Assembly (NCBI RefSeq): GCF_020829685.1
Contig: NZ_JAIVFR010000258.1
Span: 1 to 8,065 of the forward strand
Reading direction: 5' to 3'
Length of the DNA stretch: 8,065 nt
Source: Nostoc sp. CHAB 5715
Lineage (GTDB): Bacteria > Cyanobacteriota > Cyanobacteriia > Cyanobacteriales > Nostocaceae
Shown piece by piece: positions 5,730 through 8,065 of this stretch. How positions within the stretch are numbered: position 1 is the first letter of the stretch; the number at the start of each line of letters is the position of its first letter. The translations under genes were made by a program, and so were the position numbers. The notes beneath the pieces are model-generated. The model saw only the letters and a list, made by a program, of their open reading frames with translations, ran no database searches and had not been told where the DNA came from.

Positions 5730-6095
5730 ATGATGACGATCGAGAGATTAGAAGAAAAATTGCGACAAGCAATGCTCGATAGTGATGTGCCGATCTTAGA
5801 TGAATTAATTGCTGACGATCTGATTTTCACCATGCATACAGGTCTAGTAGTCGATAAGCAATACGATTTGGATGCACATCGTAGTGGAATGCATAAGTTT
5901 ACTAAGGTCGAAATTGACGATCGACAAATTCTTAATTATGGTAATTTTGCTGTGGTCGCAGTTAAAACATATCTGGCGGGAATTCACGATCAGCAAGCTT
6001 TTTCAGGTACTTATCGCTTTACTCGCGTCTGGGCAAAGCATCAAGATCGATGGCAAATAGTAGCGGGTCATGTTTGTCAATTAGTTTCTCTTTAA
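5730..6095 (+). CDS. SnoaL/NTF2-like protein (DUF4440 type)
   Basis: This compact 121-residue protein has the alpha+beta-cone (NTF2-like) pattern. An N-terminal helix (MTIERLEEKLRQAMLDSD) leads into LDELIADDLIFTMHTGLVVDKQ (23-44). Beta strands follow: VEIDDRQILNYGNFAVVAVKTYLAG (60-84), then GTYRFTRVWAKHQDRWQIVAGH (93-114). The RFTRVW...RWQIVAGH ending is typical of DUF4440/SnoaL-like proteins. Members bind small molecules or act as isomerases, hydrolases or stress-related proteins, and the substrate cannot be read from this sequence. The start at 5730 is supported by AGGAGAG. A second ATG follows at once (5733). The gene is transcribed away from proB and lies between proB and the yqeG-like gene, on the strand opposite to both, so it seems an insertion into an otherwise minus-strand group with its own promoter in 5600-5710. 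Confidence 0.82.
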   Translation: MMTIERLEEKLRQAMLDSDVPILDELIADDLIFTMHTGLVVDKQYDLDAHRSGMHKFTKVEIDDRQILNYGNFAVVAVKTYLAGIHDQQAFSGTYRFTRVWAKHQDRWQIVAGHVCQLVSL

Positions 6096-6103
6096 CGAAC
6101 TTT

Positions 6104-6131
6104 GGGGGTTTAAGTCCCCTGTCTCTACAGG
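6104..6131 (+). terminator. Overlapping hairpins, possible terminator of the SnoaL-like gene
   Basis: GGGG (6104-6107) can pair with CCCC (6116-6119), extended by wobble pairs. CCTGT (6118-6122) pairs perfectly with ACAGG (6127-6131) around a CTCT loop. The two share bases 6118-6119. They start eight bases after the stop codon. The T-rich stretch comes only 10-25 bases later, which weakens the terminator call. It may instead be a remnant of a dispersed cyanobacterial repeat. Confidence 0.4.
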
Positions 6132-6254
6132 CAGGGCTATTTCATTCTATTTTTAGGACAGTTTTTACGAATCTTTTTGAGAAAAATAATAATTTAGCCT
6201 AGCAACCTTTTTGGGCTTTCCTATACGTCGAACTCACGTTATTTTAAATTCAAT

Positions 6255-6268
6255 CCAAAATCCAAAAT
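6255..6268. repeat. Two CCAAAAT heptamers
   Basis: Two direct copies of CCAAAAT, which is ATTTTGG on the other strand. They belong to the same heptamer family as the arrays at 5557 and 7683. Confidence 0.65.
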
Positions 6269-6271
6269 TGG

Positions 6272-6308
6272 AAAGCGCCAATCCCTCTATAGTGAAGGTT
6301 GACGCTTT
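6272..6308. repeat. Imperfect inverted repeat in the spacer
   Basis: AAAGCGCCAA (6272-6281) pairs with TTGACGCTTT (6299-6308) over ten positions with one C/A mismatch and a 17-base loop. It lies about 135 bases past the yqeG-like stop on the minus strand and about 175 past the SnoaL-like stop. It could be a structured 3' end or a palindromic repeat element. Confidence 0.5.
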
Positions 6309-6444
6309 ACGGGTGTATATTTACTTATTATGAGTTAGGGTCTTTTTTGGCTGACCCCATGTTATTAATACTTATGATCCCCGATTTTTGGATTCCAGTA
6401 AGATTCTTTAATCATTTCTTTAGATTTACTTTCCTGACGATTTG

Positions 6445-6984
6445 TCAACTTTTGTGAATCTTTCTTTCTTTGGGGGTAATAGAGGCTCCCAGAATTTCAG
6501 ATATCCAAACTTCAAAGTTGCGGACAGGATGAGAGCGCAAGGCTGCGTCTGCATGAACAATCGGTTCGACTAAAATAGTAAACATTCCTAGGCGATTACC
6601 TGCTATGACATCCGTAAATAAGCGATCGCCTACCATCCCCACTTGATGAACTGGTAGATCCATTCCCCTAAGTGCTGCTCTAATTTTGCGTCGGGAGGGT
6701 TTAGCTGCACCCAAATAGTAAGGTAGGTTGAGCGATCGCGCAATTCCACCAATTCGCGCTTCACTCAGGTTGTTACTCACCAAACACAATGCAGTACATC
6801 TGCGAATTTGCTCTACCCAATCTTGTAGTTCTGGAGAAGCTATTCCTACTGTAAAGGGTACTAAGGTTTCATCTACATCCAATACCAGCCCTTTAAGCCC
6901 GTATTGTTGGATAATATTTGGTGTTAGATTCAACACTGAACCTTCTAAAATCAAGTCAGGCTGTAAAAGATTGTTCCAGATCAT
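6445..6984 (-). CDS. YqeG family HAD-IIIA phosphatase
   Basis: This haloacid-dehalogenase superfamily phosphatase is of the YqeG/subfamily IIIA type. Numbering from ATG 6984 (179 residues), motif I is LVLDVDETLVP (D36 nucleophile, D38 acid/base). Motif II is LVSNN (S70), the motif III lysine is in AAKPSRRKIR (K95), and motif IV is VGDRLFTDVIAGNRLGM (D120 and D125 holding Mg2+). All catalytic residues are present and the length is normal. There is no cap insert, consistent with the class. The relatives include phosphatidylglycerophosphate phosphatases (yeast GEP4 and plant PTPMT-like HAD enzymes), so a role in phosphatidylglycerol synthesis is possible in a cyanobacterium, but this is inference. 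A TTG two codons upstream is in frame. The ATG fits better, without a strong ribosome-binding site. It is 53 bp downstream of the nuclease-like gene on the same strand and probably in one transcript with it. Confidence 0.92.
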   Translation of the reverse strand: MIWNNLLQPDLILEGSVLNLTPNIIQQYGLKGLVLDVDETLVPFTVGIASPELQDWVEQIRRCTALCLVSNNLSEARIGGIARSLNLPYYLGAAKPSRRKIRAALRGMDLPVHQVGMVGDRLFTDVIAGNRLGMFTILVEPIVHADAALRSHPVRNFEVWISEILGASITPKERKIHKS

Positions 6985-7037
6985 AGTCAACCGTCAAATT
7001 TAAATAGCTCAGACAAATGAGCATAACTCAATGTAGT

Positions 7038-7664
7038 TTAGTTAGTCGAACTAGATTCTGGAATATCTCCCTGAACACTTTGAGATAAAATCCCTAAAAT
7101 CTTATCTATCTCTTTGATGTAATAATTATTCAAATCAATAAATATATCGTTTGATTCTAACTTCAAAAACTTCCAAATATCCCCCGTTGTTACCGCGCCA
7201 TAAATTTTCCTAATTTCATTTCCTTCCTGTTGATTAAACAATTGTGCTGCTAACATTGTCGCCGCACATTGGCCTAATCCACCTTTAATATTTTCATTTT
7301 TGGCTTCAATAATAACCACCACAGGCACATTAATTGTTAATTGCTCTTTAGCACGACTGATGATAAAGTCACAATAGCCATTCAGACCTTTTTCTACATC
7401 TACATTAAAATCTGTTCCTGAAAATAAACTAATTGGATAATTAGCCCTGCGTCTTACCTCCAACAAAATTGGAGTGATAATCATTTCTGAACGAGCTTTT
7501 TCAGTATTAATTGCTAAAGCCAGTTCTGCCGTTTCTTCTAAAGAATTTATGAGTTTCTCACTTGGCTGTAAAGGTTTTATGTCGGCACATAAATCAGTTT
7601 CTTCATCAATGTGGATGCTGAATGACTTTTTAAATTTACTTAATGTAAAGTCGCTATAAGCCAT
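7038..7664 (-). CDS. PD-(D/E)XK nuclease-like protein, unknown role
   Basis: The 208-residue protein has the ordered core of a PD-(D/E)XK fold. It shows a helix with a conserved Glu (RSEMIITPIL, E60), then GLNGYCDFIIS with D99, the strand VPVVVIIEAKNE with E120 and K122 (ExK), and GGLGQCAATMLAA with Q132 in the following helix. This arrangement is shared with a group of uncharacterised cyanobacterial proteins, as far as I recall. The residues needed for metal-dependent DNA cleavage are intact. ATG 7664 is chosen because GAGGTG (7671-7676) lies six bases upstream. A GTG at 7671-7673 within that ribosome-binding site is in frame but unlikely. No methylase or other restriction-modification gene is adjacent, so a housekeeping or orphan nuclease role is open. 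It lies between the DUF3727-like gene and the yqeG-like gene on the same strand and looks more AT-rich than both. Confidence 0.78.
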   Translation of the reverse strand: MAYSDFTLSKFKKSFSIHIDEETDLCADIKPLQPSEKLINSLEETAELALAINTEKARSEMIITPILLEVRRRANYPISLFSGTDFNVDVEKGLNGYCDFIISRAKEQLTINVPVVVIIEAKNENIKGGLGQCAATMLAAQLFNQQEGNEIRKIYGAVTTGDIWKFLKLESNDIFIDLNNYYIKEIDKILGILSQSVQGDIPESSSTN

Positions 7665-7670
7665 TTTCAG

Positions 7671-7676
7671 CACCTC
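7671..7676 (-). promoter_or_regulatory. Shine-Dalgarno of the nuclease-like gene
   Basis: GAGGTG on the minus strand, six bases before ATG 7664. It decides between that ATG and an in-frame GTG inside the motif. Confidence 0.7.
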
Positions 7677-7682
7677 ATAACA

Positions 7683-7703
7683 ATTTTGGATTTTGAATTT
7701 TAG
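7683..7703. repeat. Three ATTTTRR heptamers
   Basis: ATTTTGG, ATTTTGA and ATTTTAG stand in tandem directly upstream of the nuclease-like gene. This is the same family and a similar gene-proximal position as the array before proB. Confidence 0.75.
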
Positions 7704-7754
7704 ATTAAAAATCCCTACCGAAATGCTTTTTCCAGGATTTTAAAAAATACTAAT

Positions 7755-7803
7755 TGTCCCAATTTAGTGTCAATGTTTCATCGCTTCCACATTTAATGGG
7801 ACA
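7755..7803. repeat. Inverted repeat TGTCCCA / TGGGACA
   Basis: Perfect 7-bp arms (7755-7761 and 7797-7803) are separated by 35 bases between the DUF3727-like gene and the nuclease-like gene. It could be an operator, a structured leader or the ends of a tiny decayed element. No target-site duplication is obvious. Confidence 0.4.
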
Positions 7804-7837
7804 TGGTAAAAGGTTTAAGTAGATTTTGATTACAATC

Positions 7838-7868
7838 AAAAATTCCCAATTAAAAAATTGGAATTTTT
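7838..7868 (-). terminator. Terminator-like hairpin after the DUF3727-like gene
   Basis: AAAAATTCC/CAATT pairs with AATTG/GAATTTTT across 7838-7868 with a one-base bulge. On the minus strand it starts five bases past the DUF3727-like stop codon, and its descending arm ends in a run of five T. It is AT-rich, so it may be a weak or partial terminator. Confidence 0.6.
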
Positions 7869-7872
7869 AATC

Positions 7873-8065
7873 TTATTCCACTTCATTAAAAAGATGTTCC
7901 TCTAACAGAGGTTGCACTTTCCGAAACTCCTCTGGAGAAAGTAATTCCGGTTCACCTGTTTTTGCTATCCGTGCAAAAAACAACAGGGGATCGAGGGGTG
8001 TATAAATTGCATACTCCTGATCTTCATCATAGAAGCTAGCGAGTAGCTGTAATTGCTCTGGCTCT
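7873..8065 (-). CDS. DUF3727-like protein, C-terminal part (runs off window)
   Basis: The frame is open from the window edge to TAA at 7873-7875 and gives 63 residues. It begins EPEQLQLLASFYDEDQEY and continues through AIYTPLDPLLFFARI and LLSPEEFRKVQPLLEEHLFNEVE. The acidic character and the phrases YTPLDPLLFFAR and LSPEEFxxVxPxLEE are what I remember of the C-terminus of the cyanobacterial and plastid-lineage DUF3727 proteins, whose function is unknown. The 5' part lies beyond the window. In many cyanobacteria this gene is near ruvX/mltG and yqeG-like genes. Here the nuclease-like gene lies between it and yqeG. The stop is followed by a terminator-like hairpin. Confidence 0.75.
   Translation of the reverse strand, partial: EPEQLQLLASFYDEDQEYAIYTPLDPLLFFARIAKTGEPELLSPEEFRKVQPLLEEHLFNEVE

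Larger units (their letters stand above)
6096..6444. other. Convergent intergenic region with hairpins and repeats
   Basis: The region lies between the 3' ends of the SnoaL-like gene and the yqeG-like gene, and no gene is seen in it. It holds two overlapping hairpins just after the SnoaL-like stop (6104-6119 and 6118-6131) and two CCAAAAT heptamers (6255-6268). It also has a longer imperfect hairpin (6272-6308) and a small GGGTC/GACCC stem (6338-6357). None is followed by a classic T tract in the right place, so terminators are plausible but unproven. Confidence 0.55.

Overview
The window looks like chromosomal DNA of a filamentous or otherwise large-genome cyanobacterium. The octamer GCGATCGC (HIP1, a cyanobacterial signature) occurs at least ten times (starts near 1154, 1962, 2649, 3179, 4688, 4871, 5258, 5345, 6622, 6732). 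Other cyanobacterial marks are AT-rich heptamer repeats of the ATTTTGG/ATTTTAG type between genes, a Uma2-family protein, and a DUF3727-like C-terminus.

Region 1 (1-3200) is a scrap yard around one intact gene. It starts with the 5' end of a DEAD-box RNA helicase that falls apart into several frames. This remnant runs right up to the stop codon of a convergent, full-length but divergent cytochrome P450 (276-1808, minus). Upstream of the P450 are an unassigned open stretch, a 3'-truncated NmrA-like NAD(P)-binding protein, a membrane-protein gene with a one-base frameshift in a T7 run and no convincing start, and a small antitoxin-like gene with no toxin. Beyond these lies a 61-bp copy of an internal piece of proB (56 of 61 positions identical by eye) carrying an in-frame stop. 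The pattern suggests repeated recombination and decay.

Region 2 (3188-4400) holds a gene-poor stretch of about 300 bp, a small single-pass membrane protein with three cysteines (plus strand), and a Uma2-type PD-(D/E)XK protein (minus).

Region 3 (4441-8065) looks like ordinary conserved chromosome, mostly on the minus strand. It contains proB (glutamate 5-kinase, first step of proline synthesis), a YqeG-type HAD phosphatase, a second PD-(D/E)XK nuclease-like protein, and the 3' end of a DUF3727-like gene that runs off the window. A plus-strand SnoaL/NTF2-like (DUF4440-type) gene lies between proB and yqeG. Spacers here carry heptamer repeats, small hairpins and one terminator-like hairpin after the DUF3727-like gene.

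Apart from proB, the genes do not form one recognisable pathway. The observations most worth following are the unusual P450 (non-canonical I helix, long insert before the heme loop, no redox partner nearby) and the cluster of broken genes next to it. I see no CRISPR array, tRNA, rRNA, transposase or recognisable defence operon.
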